64,000 bases of DNA from JBBITI01 sp963735055 (GCA_963735055.1 CAVTJN010000006.1:1-64000), one strand, 5' to 3'; counted from the stretch's first letter, positions 19,704-29,248 are shown. Numbers and translations: made by a program. The notes: a model not told the origin generated them from the letters alone.

Positions 19704-20072
19704 TCATCCGGCGATGACTTTGGCCACCTTGATGGACTCGCCGCTGGTGGCTCCGGGCTTCAGGTGCACCTTGAAACCCAATCCCTGTTCGTCCGTCCCG
19801 CCCGACCGGTCCTTAGGCTCCTGAAGGTATTGCTGCAGAGCACCCTCGGCGCTGGTGGACCTGAAGAAACGCCTCACCGACACCATCGGCTGACCCGTTC
19901 CCGCGAAGAAAGTGTGCTCCACGGTGAACAGGGTCAGCGGACCCGGTGCCGGAGCGAATCTCGGCTGGAAGAACCGCGGTGCGTCGGACTCCAGATTCAC
20001 TTCGTCGAACCCGATCTTCTTTGTCCACTCTCTGATTTCCTCTCCATTTTGCAGGTCAATCTTTTCCGACAT
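19704..20072 (-). CDS. Hypothetical protein, 122 residues
   Basis: The start at ATG 20072 is set by AGGAGG 5 bases upstream; an in-frame TTG precedes it. The product is soluble, with mixed alpha/beta character (EKIDLQNGEEIREWTKKIGFDE at the start, TLFTVEHTFFAGTGQP in the middle) and no membrane segment, signal or recognised motif. It reads as a complete small protein and stands alone between a terminator hairpin and the ABC1 kinase gene on the other strand. I do not recognise the family. Confidence 0.6.
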   Translation of the reverse strand: MSEKIDLQNGEEIREWTKKIGFDEVNLESDAPRFFQPRFAPAPGPLTLFTVEHTFFAGTGQPMVSVRRFFRSTSAEGALQQYLQEPKDRSGGTDEQGLGFKVHLKPGATSGESIKVAKVIAG

Positions 20073-20358
20073 CAAAACCTCCTGAGGCCTCCCCTGCCCA
20101 ACCCGTTCGCTATGCCGCCTTCATTCTATGGCCGGTACCTTCAAATAACAACCCCGCGGGATTCACACCCTGCTTTTCGCCGGCGGCGGCCACGGCGACC
20201 ATCTCCTAACGATGGGGAGTGGGATCATCGCTCTCTCGCCTCGAAGAATTCCTTCATCAGGGGTGACGAGCTATAATGTGAATGCTTATGAACGTTCTGC
20301 GTAGGCGAAATCCGGTCGCGGCCTTGTTGCGACGCGCCCCCGGGGCAGGGCAGGCCGC

Positions 20359-22026
20359 ATGCGCTCTTTGATCCTACCGGGCACGGCCCTGCGGCGCTTG
20401 AGGCGTTTTCGCCAGGTAATCAATGCCCTCGTCAAGTACGGCTTTGGCAGCGCGCTGGGTCGCATCCGGGTCTGGGAAGCCTGTAATTTCGAGCGCGGTA
20501 TCCTTCGGCGCGAATGCAAGCTGCCACTGACCGCCCCGGAACGACTCCGCCTCGCCCTTGAAGAACTGGGCCCGACCTTCATCAAACTCGGCCAGCTACT
20601 CAGTACCCGCCCCGACCTGGTACCGCCGGAGATGATCTACGAACTGAAGAAGCTACAGGCTTCGGCCCACTTCGTACCGACAGACACGATCAAGGGCATC
20701 ATCGAAAGCGAACTGGGCCGTCCCGTCAGCACCCTTTTCGAGACTTTCGATGACACTCCGTGCGGCGCCGCCTCGCTGGCCCAGGTGCATCGCGCTGTGC
20801 TCAATGGGAAACCGGTTGCCGTCAAGGTGCAACGACCCGGCATCGTCGATATGACCGAGGTGGACGTCGATATCATGCGCAGCCTGGCGCGACTGGCGGA
20901 ACGGTACTCCCCCATGGCCTACCTGGTCAACTCAGTGGGTCTGGTGGAGGAATTTGCCCAGCAGCTCAAGAAAGAACTCGATTTCCGGACGGAATCCCAC
21001 AACATGCGGAATTTTGCCCAGAACTTCGCCGGCGATGAGATGATCCACGTGCCCGAGGTGTATCCGGACTTGTGCACCAGGCGCGTCGTCACCATGGAAT
21101 ATCTCGACGGCATCAATATCGCCGACTCCGAGAGGCTAACCGCCGAAGGCTATGACCTGCCGCTGATCGCCAGCCGAGGCGCCATTGTCGGATTCAAGGC
21201 CGCCTTCCAACACGGCTTCTTCCACGCCGACCCACATCCCGGCAATATCCTGGTGTTGCCCGGCAATGTGATCGGGCTGGTCGACTATGGCATGATGGCC
21301 ACACTCTCACTGCGCGATCGCGAACGGCTGGCGAAGCTGGTCTACTTCATCTCGGTCCGGGATGAAAAACGCATCGCCCGAACCGTGAACGAGCTGACGG
21401 AATTTGAGGACGTGACGCCGGCAGAGGACCTGGAGCCTGCCATGTTCGCCATCATCACCGAATTCGGCGACCTCCCTGCCCGAGAAGTCCGCCTGTCCGG
21501 GATGCTGTTTGCCATGATACGAGCCGTGATGGCTCATGGCGGAAGGCTACGCCCGCAGCTCCTGTGGGTCACTAAGAGCATCGCCATCGAGGAGGAGATC
21601 GCCCGCTTGTTGCACGCCGATTTCAACTTGATGGACCTCGGCAAACCGTATGCGCAGAAGGTGCTCACCCAAAAGATGGACCCCTTCCGTCAGCCCAACG
21701 AACTCTATCACTGGCTGAGCGATACCCTGGACATGGTGAGAGACCTGCCCTACGAAATGGGCATTGTCGTCCGCGAAATCAGGAAGGGACGGCTCAAGAT
21801 CGAGTTCGAACACAAGGGCCTTGAACCGATGCGGCGGACAGCGGACCGGATAGCGAATCGCACTTCACTCACCATCATAGTCGCGGCGTTGCTCATATCT
21901 TCCTCAGTAATCGTGCTGTCCAAGGTGCCTCCACTGATTGGGAGCATCCCGCTCCTGGGATTCGCCGGGTACGTCCTCGCCCTCGTCCTCGGTGTCATGC
22001 TCGTTGTATCCATCGTGCGGCGGTAG
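20359..22026 (+). CDS. ABC1/UbiB family protein kinase-like protein
   Basis: The 555-residue protein shows the features of the UbiB/ADCK atypical kinases: the KxGQ signature in KLGQLLSTRPDLVP, the Ala-rich nucleotide loop in CGAASLAQVH, the lysine strand PVAVKVQRPGI, the catalytic FFHADPHPGNILV and the metal-binding LVDYGMMA. Two hydrophobic helices at the C-terminus (about 495-550) would anchor it in the membrane. UbiB homologues support quinone biosynthesis or lipid handling in the inner membrane; an organism with quinone or other isoprenoid lipids could use it so. The start is weakly supported: no strong ribosome site precedes ATG 20359, and a TATAAT at 20272-20277 gives a leader of about 75 bases. 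Confidence 0.9.
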   Translation: MRSLILPGTALRRLRRFRQVINALVKYGFGSALGRIRVWEACNFERGILRRECKLPLTAPERLRLALEELGPTFIKLGQLLSTRPDLVPPEMIYELKKLQASAHFVPTDTIKGIIESELGRPVSTLFETFDDTPCGAASLAQVHRAVLNGKPVAVKVQRPGIVDMTEVDVDIMRSLARLAERYSPMAYLVNSVGLVEEFAQQLKKELDFRTESHNMRNFAQNFAGDEMIHVPEVYPDLCTRRVVTMEYLDGINIADSERLTAEGYDLPLIASRGAIVGFKAAFQHGFFHADPHPGNILVLPGNVIGLVDYGMMATLSLRDRERLAKLVYFISVRDEKRIARTVNELTEFEDVTPAEDLEPAMFAIITEFGDLPAREVRLSGMLFAMIRAVMAHGGRLRPQLLWVTKSIAIEEEIARLLHADFNLMDLGKPYAQKVLTQKMDPFRQPNELYHWLSDTLDMVRDLPYEMGIVVREIRKGRLKIEFEHKGLEPMRRTADRIANRTSLTIIVAALLISSSVIVLSKVPPLIGSIPLLGFAGYVLALVLGVMLVVSIVRR

Positions 22027-22034
22027 CGCCAGCA

Positions 22035-22049
22035 CCCGGCCCCGCCGGG
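22035..22049. terminator. Weak hairpin between convergent ABC1 and RNase D genes
   Basis: CCCGGC and GCCGGG pair around a CCC loop between the two stop codons (22026 and 22060). The stem is only 6 bp and the downstream T content is low, so its role as a terminator is tentative. Confidence 0.3.
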
Positions 22050-22059
22050 CTTTGCCGCC

Positions 22060-23181
22060 TTACGACAGAGACCCCAGACAGGCCTGCAGCGAGGTGGCAA
22101 AACGCTCACGTTGCCATTGACGGATATTGGCGGAAGCAAGTTCGGCGTCAAACGTTTCGGGCGCCCTCGCCAGCCGCTCCAGACTGACGGTGGGCCAGAC
22201 GAGTGAGGGGTCGAGCGCCAGGGCGGCGCTGATCGGAGCCCGCCAGGCTTTGAGATGGCTCAGTCGCTGAATCTGCTCGGGACTCGGCCGTTCTATGCGC
22301 AACGCCCGCGGCCGGTGGAACGGTGGCGCAGACCGGCCTTCGCTCACCGCTTGCCGCAAACCGCGACCGAAACGCTGCAAACCGGCCTGCCCGAGACCGG
22401 GAATCTTCGAGAGCGGGGTAGTGGGACTGGCGGCCAGCGAGAGCAACACGACGTCGGGTACGACAAAGAAAGGAGGCCTGCCCAGGCGTCGTGCCTCGTC
22501 CTCGCGAAACCGGAAGAGGCTGCGGAGGATCGCGAGCCCGCCACCGTCCAGGTCCCCCGCTCCCTTCATGGCCAGGAAAGCGGTCTCCAGGTTCGGCTCG
22601 GTATATCGCACCGCTTCTATCCGGGCGCACTCCTCGGCGACCCAACCCGTCCGCCCCATGGTCTCAAGCCGTTGTGCCAGCGTCTCCTGGAGGGCAAGGA
22701 GATGGCTGACATCGCTGATAGCGTAGTCGACGGCCTCAGGCGGAATGGGACGCTGCCCCCAGTCAGCCAGCTGGAGTCGTTTGCTCTTACGAATGCTCAC
22801 GCCCAGCACACCTTCAAGCAGGTCAGCCAGCCCGAACTTCGTAATGCCCGCAAAGCGGGCGGCGATACTGGTGTCGTACAGATTGCGGACGCGGCATCCG
22901 CAATACCGGTCGAGACAGCGGATATCGTAGTCCGCTCCGTGAATGACTTTCATGATCGAAGCGTCGAGAAGGATAGTCTCGAGGGGGGCAATATCACGCA
23001 GGACTATCGTATCGACAAGGTAAGCTTCCCGACTGGTCGCAATTTGAATCAGGCAGAGTTGTTCGGGGTAGTGGTGGCGGCTGTTCGACTCGGTATCCAG
23101 TGCAATGGCCGGCAAGCCGGCCATTGCACTGGCGGCCGCTTCAAGCTGGGCGGGGTGACTAATGATTTCGACGGGGATCAA
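22060..23181 (-). CDS. rnd: Ribonuclease D (DEDDy 3'-exonuclease with HRDC domain)
   Basis: The 373-residue protein has the DEDD exonuclease motifs: D-x-E in IALDTESN (about residues 26-32), the second Asp in HGADYDIRCLDR, and the Tyr/Asp pair in DYAISDVSHLL, with a Trp/Leu-rich segment ADWGQRPIPPEAV before it. An HRDC region follows (IPGLGQAGLQRFGRGLRQAV) and then a second, weaker HRDC-like stretch. It trims the 3' ends of tRNA and other stable RNAs in the cytoplasm. The start appears to be TTG 23181, with no clear ribosome site. The coding sequence contains a perfect 36-bp inverted repeat at 23097-23132, overlapping the codons just before the first catalytic motif. Confidence 0.9.
   Translation of the reverse strand: MIPVEIISHPAQLEAAASAMAGLPAIALDTESNSRHHYPEQLCLIQIATSREAYLVDTIVLRDIAPLETILLDASIMKVIHGADYDIRCLDRYCGCRVRNLYDTSIAARFAGITKFGLADLLEGVLGVSIRKSKRLQLADWGQRPIPPEAVDYAISDVSHLLALQETLAQRLETMGRTGWVAEECARIEAVRYTEPNLETAFLAMKGAGDLDGGGLAILRSLFRFREDEARRLGRPPFFVVPDVVLLSLAASPTTPLSKIPGLGQAGLQRFGRGLRQAVSEGRSAPPFHRPRALRIERPSPEQIQRLSHLKAWRAPISAALALDPSLVWPTVSLERLARAPETFDAELASANIRQWQRERFATSLQACLGSLS
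23097..23132. repeat. Perfect 36-bp inverted repeat inside rnd
   Basis: Two 17-base arms (left CCAGTGCAATGGCCGGC) pair perfectly around a 2-base AA loop. In the mRNA it would form a very stable hairpin about 50-85 bases after the rnd start codon, encoding SAMAG-L-PAIAL just before the catalytic DTE. I see no second copy in the window and no target-site features of a mobile element. Confidence 0.9.
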
Positions 23182-23411
23182 ACCTCAAGGCCTTAAAATA
23201 CCAGAATATTCAAGTCTACTATGATACAACTTATGAATCAAAATCGCCGTGTGGCGCCAGCACCCAGTCCCCCCCCGCGCCTCGTTGCGTACTGATGGCC
23301 ATTCGTAGCGACAGGAGGGGCTGTCCGCCCTTCTTCTAATGTCCTGACAGGGGAAATGATGCACAGCCCTTGTGTTGAAAATGGTAATATAGGGCATGCT
23401 CGAGTGGTGCC

Positions 23412-25523
23412 ATGACCAAGCAGGATAGTCACGAGGATGCGGGGCAGGATGCCAAACCCCGTCCTGACCCGCCGGACCGCGATGCACCCGGACCGAAGAT
23501 TAATCCCGACCTGATCGTCAGCCAGCACAGGAGAGGACTCCGCCCGGGAGACAGCTACGTCCGTACCCTCCAGCCGTACCGGCGCCTCTTCCGCAGCGCC
23601 AGAGGCCGTCTGGTGGCCACCCCGGAATCATATGCGCCGCAGAGCCGCCTCGGAAGGGGGCTCCTCAGTCTCAAGGCGGCCCTCATCGGCAAGCCACTTT
23701 TCTCCAGGGATGAGATTCACGAGCGTTTGACCAAGGTCAAAGCCCTCGCCGTGTTCGGCTCTGATGCCATATCTTCCAGCGCTTACGCCACCGAGGCAGC
23801 GCTGGTAGCCCTGGTCGTGGCCGGCAGCGGCGCCTTCAACATCTCCTTCTTCGTCGCCCTGGGGATTGCAGTGCTGCTGTCGGTCGTCTCATTCTCCTAC
23901 CGCCAGATCGTCCACGCCTACCCCCAGGGCGGCGGGGCCTATAACGTAAGCCGCCGGAACCTGGGTCAGACCGCCGGGTTGGTGGCGGCCGCCGCGCTGC
24001 TGATCGACTATGTGATGACCGTCGCCGTGTCAATTGCCGCCGGGTCGCTGGCAATCACATCGGCGCTCATCGCCTCGGGTCACGGCAGTCAGTTGACCGC
24101 GATTACCAACGCCCTACCCCCATTCCTCAACCTCAACGTCGTCTTGAGTCTATTCTTTATTGGCCTCATCATGCTCGGTAATCTGCGCGGCATACGTGAG
24201 TCCGGGTCTATTTTCTCGATACCAACTTACCTCTTCATCGTGGGATTCACGGTCATGCTGGCAATTGGCATGATCAAGGTTTTCACCAACACACTGACAC
24301 CGGCGGAGCCGCCACAGGTGTTACCGGCGCTGCAGCCTCTAACACTGTGGCTGGTGCTGCGCGCCTTCTCGGCCGGCGCGGTCGCCATGAGCGGCACAGA
24401 GGCCATCTCCAATGGCGTCCCCATTTTCAAACCGCCCGAGTCCCGTAATGCCGCCACCACACTAACCGTGATGGCCGCCCTGCTGGGCATATTCTTCGTC
24501 GGGGTCTCCTTCTTGTCCACCCGCATGGGACTTGCGCCCGGCGACCAGTCGATCGTGTCGCAGGTGGCATTGGCTGTGTTCGGACAGAATGCGTTCTATT
24601 ACATCTTTCAATTCGCAACTATGGGGATTCTGGTCGTTGCCGCGAACACTGCGTTCGCCGATTTTCCCCGGGTCTCTTCCGTGCTCGCCAGGGACAATTT
24701 CATGCCCCACGGTTTCGAGCACCGCGGCGACCGTCTCGCCTTCTCCACCGGCATATTCTTCCTCGGGGGACTCTCGGCGTTCCTCCTCTTCGTATTTAGA
24801 GGTCGCGTCGACAGTCTGATTCACCTTTACGCCGTCGGCGTCTTTCTGGCCTTCAGCATGTCCAATACCGGTATGGTGGTTCACTGGTGGCGAACTCGGG
24901 GCGAGGGATGGAAGACTAGTCTGGCAATCAACGTCGTCGGGGCAGTCCTTACCTCTGGCGTCCTCGTCGTGGTGGCAGTCACGAAGTTCGCCCTCGGGGC
25001 CTGGATCGTGATCGTTTTGATCCCGGCGATCATCCCCATCTTCCTGTTGATCCAGCGGCACTACCGGCGTGTTGCTGAACAGTTGAGCGTGGTCCCCGAG
25101 CACACGCCTCCCCAGCGGATTCAGCAATTCGTTCTCGTCCCCATCGACGATGTCAACTACGCGTCGCTTCGGGCCATGTCGTTCGCCCGCACCATCTGCG
25201 ACGAAATCGTCGTTCTCCATGTGGCCACTGATGTCAATCGGGCTGATAGAGTCCGTCAGAAGATGCAGGCCAACGCCCCGGACCTGAAGCTGGTTGTCGT
25301 CGAATCGCCGCTGCGGTCGCTGATGCGACCGATGCTGGCCTACGTCGACGCACTTCACGAACAGCGTCCCGGAACCTTCGTCTCCATTGTCCTGCCGGAA
25401 TTCATCACCGCCCACTGGTGGGAACGTTTCCTGCACAACCGCACCGCCGAGCAACTGACCAAGGCTTTCAAGAGGCACGCTGATGTCGCCGTCATTCTCG
25501 TGCCTTACGTACTGCAGAAATAG
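23412..25523 (+). CDS. APC-superfamily permease, KimA (YdaO)-like, probable potassium or amino acid transporter
   Basis: The 703-residue protein has a hydrophilic N-terminus (about 85 residues) and then about 12 membrane helices. The first membrane region reads KVKALAVFGSDAISSSAYATEAALVALV, then SYRQIVHAYPQGGGAYNVSRRNLG, the pattern of the YdaO/KimA group of APC transporters. A soluble C-terminal domain of about 150 residues (from about 560) resembles a universal-stress-protein-like fold (FVLVPIDDVNYASLRAMSFART). KimA in Bacillus imports potassium and is controlled by cyclic di-AMP; whether this homologue does the same is inference. I found no ydaO riboswitch in the 230 bases upstream. ATG 23412 has only a weak ribosome site. 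Confidence 0.85.
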   Translation: MTKQDSHEDAGQDAKPRPDPPDRDAPGPKINPDLIVSQHRRGLRPGDSYVRTLQPYRRLFRSARGRLVATPESYAPQSRLGRGLLSLKAALIGKPLFSRDEIHERLTKVKALAVFGSDAISSSAYATEAALVALVVAGSGAFNISFFVALGIAVLLSVVSFSYRQIVHAYPQGGGAYNVSRRNLGQTAGLVAAAALLIDYVMTVAVSIAAGSLAITSALIASGHGSQLTAITNALPPFLNLNVVLSLFFIGLIMLGNLRGIRESGSIFSIPTYLFIVGFTVMLAIGMIKVFTNTLTPAEPPQVLPALQPLTLWLVLRAFSAGAVAMSGTEAISNGVPIFKPPESRNAATTLTVMAALLGIFFVGVSFLSTRMGLAPGDQSIVSQVALAVFGQNAFYYIFQFATMGILVVAANTAFADFPRVSSVLARDNFMPHGFEHRGDRLAFSTGIFFLGGLSAFLLFVFRGRVDSLIHLYAVGVFLAFSMSNTGMVVHWWRTRGEGWKTSLAINVVGAVLTSGVLVVVAVTKFALGAWIVIVLIPAIIPIFLLIQRHYRRVAEQLSVVPEHTPPQRIQQFVLVPIDDVNYASLRAMSFARTICDEIVVLHVATDVNRADRVRQKMQANAPDLKLVVVESPLRSLMRPMLAYVDALHEQRPGTFVSIVLPEFITAHWWERFLHNRTAEQLTKAFKRHADVAVILVPYVLQK

Positions 25524-25584
25524 CTGTCGAGGCCGGCGACGCGGTCCAATCCGGGTCGAGGAGGTGGCCTTATGGCAGACGCAG

Positions 25585-26567
25585 ATGACACACCGGGAAC
25601 GGGTCATGACAACGCTGAGAGGCGAGCCGACCGACCGCCCTCCGGTCAGCATGTGGCGGCATTTCTTCGACGCCGAGACCCGGGCCGGACACTCTGGCCG
25701 GGGCGATGCTGGGCTTCCAGGAACGCTTCGACTGGGATTTCATGAAGGTTAACCCGCGGGCCTCCTACCACGTCGAGGGGTGGGGCGTGCGGGTGGCCTA
25801 TCGCGGCGCCGAGCATCCGACGGTGACTGAGACCCCGATCCACAAGCCCGGAGGACTGGCTCACTCTCAAGGTCCTGCCGATCGATGGCGGCGTGCTCAA
25901 GGAGCACTTGGATAGCCTGGAAGTCATTGCCCGCAGCCTCAAGGGCCAGGTCCCATTTGTGATGACCGTATTCACGCCACTGGCCATTGCCGGCCGGATG
26001 ACGCCGTCGGTGGACCTCTTCATGTCCCACCTCCGCGAGCACCCGGCGAAGGTCGAATACGCTCTCGAAGTCATTACCGAGACGTACGTCCGTTTTTCCC
26101 GGGCGTGCCTGGAACGCGGGGCCTCCGGATTATTCTACGCCACCACCCACTTCGCCACCTCCGATCGCATGTCGGCCGCCGAGTACCGGCAATGGGGGCG
26201 ACCTTGGGACCTGAGACTGCTGAACGCGTTGCCTCCAGCCGAATTTCACATTCTTCACGTCTGCGAGGACAACAACCTGTTGCGCGCCTTCACCGACTAT
26301 CCAGTCCGGGCGGTCAGCTGGGATGCTCGGGGACACCGGAACCTTTCTCTGTCCGAAGGGCGGGTCCTGTTGCCGGGCAAGGCAGTGATTGGCGGGCTCC
26401 CGCACCAGCGCGATCTGACCATGGCCAATCCGCAACAACTGGCGTCACAGGTCAGCGGCCTGAGGGCGTCCCTGGGCAAGGCGGGTTGGATGCTCGGACC
26501 CGGCTGCACCTTCCCGCCGGAGACGCCGGAGGAAAACCTCGCGGCAATCCGCAAGGCGGCCGGGTAG
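25585..26567 (+). CDS. UroD-like protein, probable corrinoid or thiol methyltransferase type (frame interrupted twice)
   Basis: The opening MTHRERVMTTLRGEPTDRPPVSMW is the usual start of the uroporphyrinogen decarboxylase superfamily. Two apparent extra bases, near 25685 and 25852, split the frame; rejoined it has about 326 residues (FDWDFMKVNPRASYHVEGWG, then VLKEHLDSLEVI and onward to 26567). The C-terminal half has HVCEDN and, near the end, GPGCTFPPETPEENL. The His-x-Cys and later Cys resemble the zinc site of MtaA/CmuA-type methyltransferases and are absent from HemE, so a methyl-transfer role is more likely than heme synthesis. The exact start is uncertain: AGGAGGTGG lies near 25559, and another ATG at 25572 is out of frame. 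No corrinoid protein gene is adjacent. Confidence 0.75.
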
Positions 26568-26573
26568 CCGACG

Positions 26574-27611
26574 TCACGGATACATGGCCAGGGCTTCGAG
26601 GCCGGTGGTCTCGGGCAGACCCAGCATCAGGTTCATGTTCTGAATCGCCTGGCCCGACGCCCCTTTGACCAGATTGTCAAGACAACTGATGACGACTATT
26701 CTCTCACCGCTGTGATCAAGGGTCGGGTAGACGATACAGTCGTTGCTGCCAAGCGTGTGTTTGGTGTGGGGCGGGGCCACGGCCACCCTCACAAAGGGTT
26801 TCCCCCTGTAGTATTCACGGTAGAGGGCGGCAAGGTCTTCTTTTCCCTTCTTGCCCGTAGCCAATTTCCCCGGCCGGGGGTTGGCATAGGCGGTGGTGAG
26901 GATCCCACGAGTCATCGGGATCAGATGCGGGACAAAAGTTACCTTGACCCTCTCCCCGCCCAGCAGACTCAGTTCCTGCGTTATCTCCGGCAAATGCCGG
27001 TGTCCGTCGAGTCCGTAGGCGGCGACATCTTCGTTGACTTCGGAAAAATGAGTGCCCAGGCTGAGGGTGCGCCCGGCGCCGGAAACGCCCGATTTACTGT
27101 CGATGACCACGTCCGGTTCTATCAGGCCGGCCTTGAGGAGCGGCGCCAACGCCAGGATCGCCGAAGTCGGATAGCAGCCGGGGTTGGCCACCAGTTGAGC
27201 GCCGGCAATCGCCTCTGAGTAGACTTCCGGCAAACCAAACACCGACTGTTGCAGCATCTCGGGGGCGGGGTGGGTGAACCCATACCAGGTGGGGTAATCA
27301 CCGGCATCCTTCAATCGGAAATCGGCGCTGATATCGACCACCTTAAGACCCTTCTTGAATAGCGGAATCACTTCCAGCGCACTGTCTTTCTGCGGTAGCG
27401 CCGAGAAGACGAAATCAACCTCTCCCAATTCGGAAGTGATAGTAAGATCGATCCTGGACAGATGGGGGAAAAACGCCCCCAGCTTCTGGCCGGCAGCGCT
27501 CCGTCCGGTGACCGACGTAACCTCAACTGCGGGATGGTGGTACAAAAGCCGGGCCAATTCGACTCCGGCGTAGCCCGTGACATTGATGATGCCTGCTCTC
27601 ATCTTGACCAT
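26574..27611 (-). CDS. argC: N-acetyl-gamma-glutamyl-phosphate reductase
   Basis: ArgC reduces N-acetylglutamyl phosphate to the semialdehyde with NADPH, the third step of arginine synthesis. The 345-residue protein starts with the Rossmann loop NVTGYAGVELARLL, carries the catalytic Cys in NPGCYPTSAILALAPLL, and has GHRHLPEI with the catalytic His. Length and motifs are normal for the family. AAGGA sits 5 bases before ATG 27611. No other arg genes are in the window, so it is dispersed from the rest of the pathway. It converges closely with the UroD-like gene (6 bases between the stop codons). Confidence 0.95.
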   Translation of the reverse strand: MVKMRAGIINVTGYAGVELARLLYHHPAVEVTSVTGRSAAGQKLGAFFPHLSRIDLTITSELGEVDFVFSALPQKDSALEVIPLFKKGLKVVDISADFRLKDAGDYPTWYGFTHPAPEMLQQSVFGLPEVYSEAIAGAQLVANPGCYPTSAILALAPLLKAGLIEPDVVIDSKSGVSGAGRTLSLGTHFSEVNEDVAAYGLDGHRHLPEITQELSLLGGERVKVTFVPHLIPMTRGILTTAYANPRPGKLATGKKGKEDLAALYREYYRGKPFVRVAVAPPHTKHTLGSNDCIVYPTLDHSGERIVVISCLDNLVKGASGQAIQNMNLMLGLPETTGLEALAMYP

Positions 27612-27843
27612 CTGGTTCCTTCCTCAGCCGGGTTTCGCGTTGGCCCCGGCGATCTCGATTATCTTTTCTGCTCCAGTTGGCGACCCGAACCGGCCCCGCT
27701 ACCGCCGGCCGTCAGCAAGACGATTTTATCATATCCGGCAGGAATGAAACCGCCCGGTCCCTGCCTTACGTGGCCGAAGCGACAAGCCGGGCAGACGGCC
27801 GAGGCTGGAGGGGCCGATCATTACCGTCGCCGCGAGTTGAAAA

Positions 27844-27852
27844 TGCTATAAT
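27844..27852 (+). promoter_or_regulatory. Extended -10 promoter for folC
   Basis: TGC immediately before TATAAT (27847-27852) makes a consensus extended -10 element; no good -35 is visible at 17 bases. Transcription would start near 27859, about 34 bases before ATG 27893. Confidence 0.45.
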
Positions 27853-27892
27853 TGGCTTCAGCCGAAATCAAAATGAACAGGACAGCCGACCC

Positions 27893-29248
27893 ATGATTGA
27901 CAGCCGATTTCAGGCAGCACTGGACTATATCTACAGCTTCGTCGACTATGAGACCCAGCGCCGCCCCCACGACTCCGCCCACTATGACCTGAGACGCGTC
28001 GAGGAGATACTGGGCAGACTGGGGAATCCCCATCGCAAGGCAAAATCGGTCCACATTGCCGGGAGCAAGGGCAAAGGGAGTGTGTCCGTCATGACTGCCG
28101 CCGTCCTGTCCGCCTCGGGGTACCGGACCGGCCTGTACACCTCCCCGCATCTCTTGGACTTCAATGAGCGCATCCGCGTCGACGGCCATCTCAGCACCGA
28201 CGCCGAGATCGCCGACCTCGTGGAACGCATCAAACCGGAAGTTGAGGCGGTGAACCAGAATGCTACTTACGGCAAACTGACCACCTTTGAGATCATCACC
28301 GCCCTGGGCTTCGCCTATTTTGAGATGAAAGGCTGCGAGTTTAACGTCGTCGAAGTGGGGTTAGGCGGACGCCTTGATGCTACCAACGTCATCCTCCCCG
28401 AAGTGTGTGCCATAACCTCGATCAGTCTCGAGCACACCGATGTATTGGGCAACACGCTGGCCGAAATCGCCGCCGAAAAGGCCGGCATCATTAAGCCGGG
28501 CACGACGGTGGTCAGTTCTCCCCAGGCTGATGAGGTAGCCCGGGTGATTGAGCGCGTCTGCCAAGAGAAGCGGGCGCGACTCGTTCGGGCCGGTGCCGAT
28601 ATTACCTGGGAACTGACGGGCTTCGACGCGACTCACCAGTCGCTCCGGGTCAAGGGACGGCTGGGGACCTACGATCTTACGATCCCGCTGGTTGGCGAAT
28701 ACCAGCTTGAAAACGCCGCGGTTGCCGTCGGGTGTCTGGAGGCCCTGGCCGAAAAAGGCTATCACGTTACTCCCTCCGCCATCGCCACCGGACTGGCCGG
28801 CGTCGAATGGCCCGGCAGACTCCAGGTTCTGAGAAGGCGCCCCTACGTCGTCGTCGACGGCGCTCACAACCCGTACTCGGCCGCGAAGCTGCGTGAAGCC
28901 CTCAAAAAGTACTTCCGCTACGAGCACGCCACCCTCATCATCGGGACTTCATCGGACAAGGATATTGCCGGCATCGTCTCGGAGTTGGCACCCGTGTTCA
29001 CACGGGTGATTGTAACCCGCTCCATCCATCCGCGCGCCCTGGCCACGGCTCCGCTGGTGGCCGAGTTCAACCGGCAGGGCATCAAGGCCGAGTCCACCGA
29101 CGATATCTCCACCGCCCTGCCCATGGCAATCTCGGGATCCGGAGAGAACGACCTGATATGCGTTACCGGATCTCTTTTCGTCGTTGCCGGCGCGATCGAG
29201 TTGACTAGAGGCACCGGCAGCCACCCGGGCCAGAAAGCCGGGGCGTAG
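27893..29248 (+). CDS. folC: Folylpolyglutamate synthase / dihydrofolate synthase
   Basis: FolC adds glutamate to dihydropteroate or folates in the cytoplasm. The 451-residue protein has the Mur-ligase-type P-loop AGSKGKGSVSVM (about residues 57-68), followed by YTSPHLLDFNERIRVDG, the family's substrate loop, then EVGLGGRLDATNV and SLEHTDVLGNTLAEIAAEKAGIIKPG. The C-terminal ligase domain has VVDGAHNPYSAAKL. The open frame extends 72 codons upstream, but the extra part shows no homology and lies before the likely promoter, so ATG 27893 is preferred. Divergent from argC. Confidence 0.93.
   Translation: MIDSRFQAALDYIYSFVDYETQRRPHDSAHYDLRRVEEILGRLGNPHRKAKSVHIAGSKGKGSVSVMTAAVLSASGYRTGLYTSPHLLDFNERIRVDGHLSTDAEIADLVERIKPEVEAVNQNATYGKLTTFEIITALGFAYFEMKGCEFNVVEVGLGGRLDATNVILPEVCAITSISLEHTDVLGNTLAEIAAEKAGIIKPGTTVVSSPQADEVARVIERVCQEKRARLVRAGADITWELTGFDATHQSLRVKGRLGTYDLTIPLVGEYQLENAAVAVGCLEALAEKGYHVTPSAIATGLAGVEWPGRLQVLRRRPYVVVDGAHNPYSAAKLREALKKYFRYEHATLIIGTSSDKDIAGIVSELAPVFTRVIVTRSIHPRALATAPLVAEFNRQGIKAESTDDISTALPMAISGSGENDLICVTGSLFVVAGAIELTRGTGSHPGQKAGA

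Noticed and set aside
22255..23196. Long plus-strand frame of about 313 codons
   Set aside because: It is antisense to RNase D, which has all its catalytic motifs. The frame is explained by the GC-rich codon bias of the true gene.
23182..23411. ydaO-type cyclic di-AMP riboswitch upstream of the KimA-like gene
   Set aside because: I looked for it because the family is often controlled so, but saw no matching conserved core in these 230 bases.
24462..25652. Long minus-strand frame of about 396 codons
   Set aside because: It mirrors the KimA-like permease. Its charged, low-complexity product is typical of antisense frames in GC-rich DNA.
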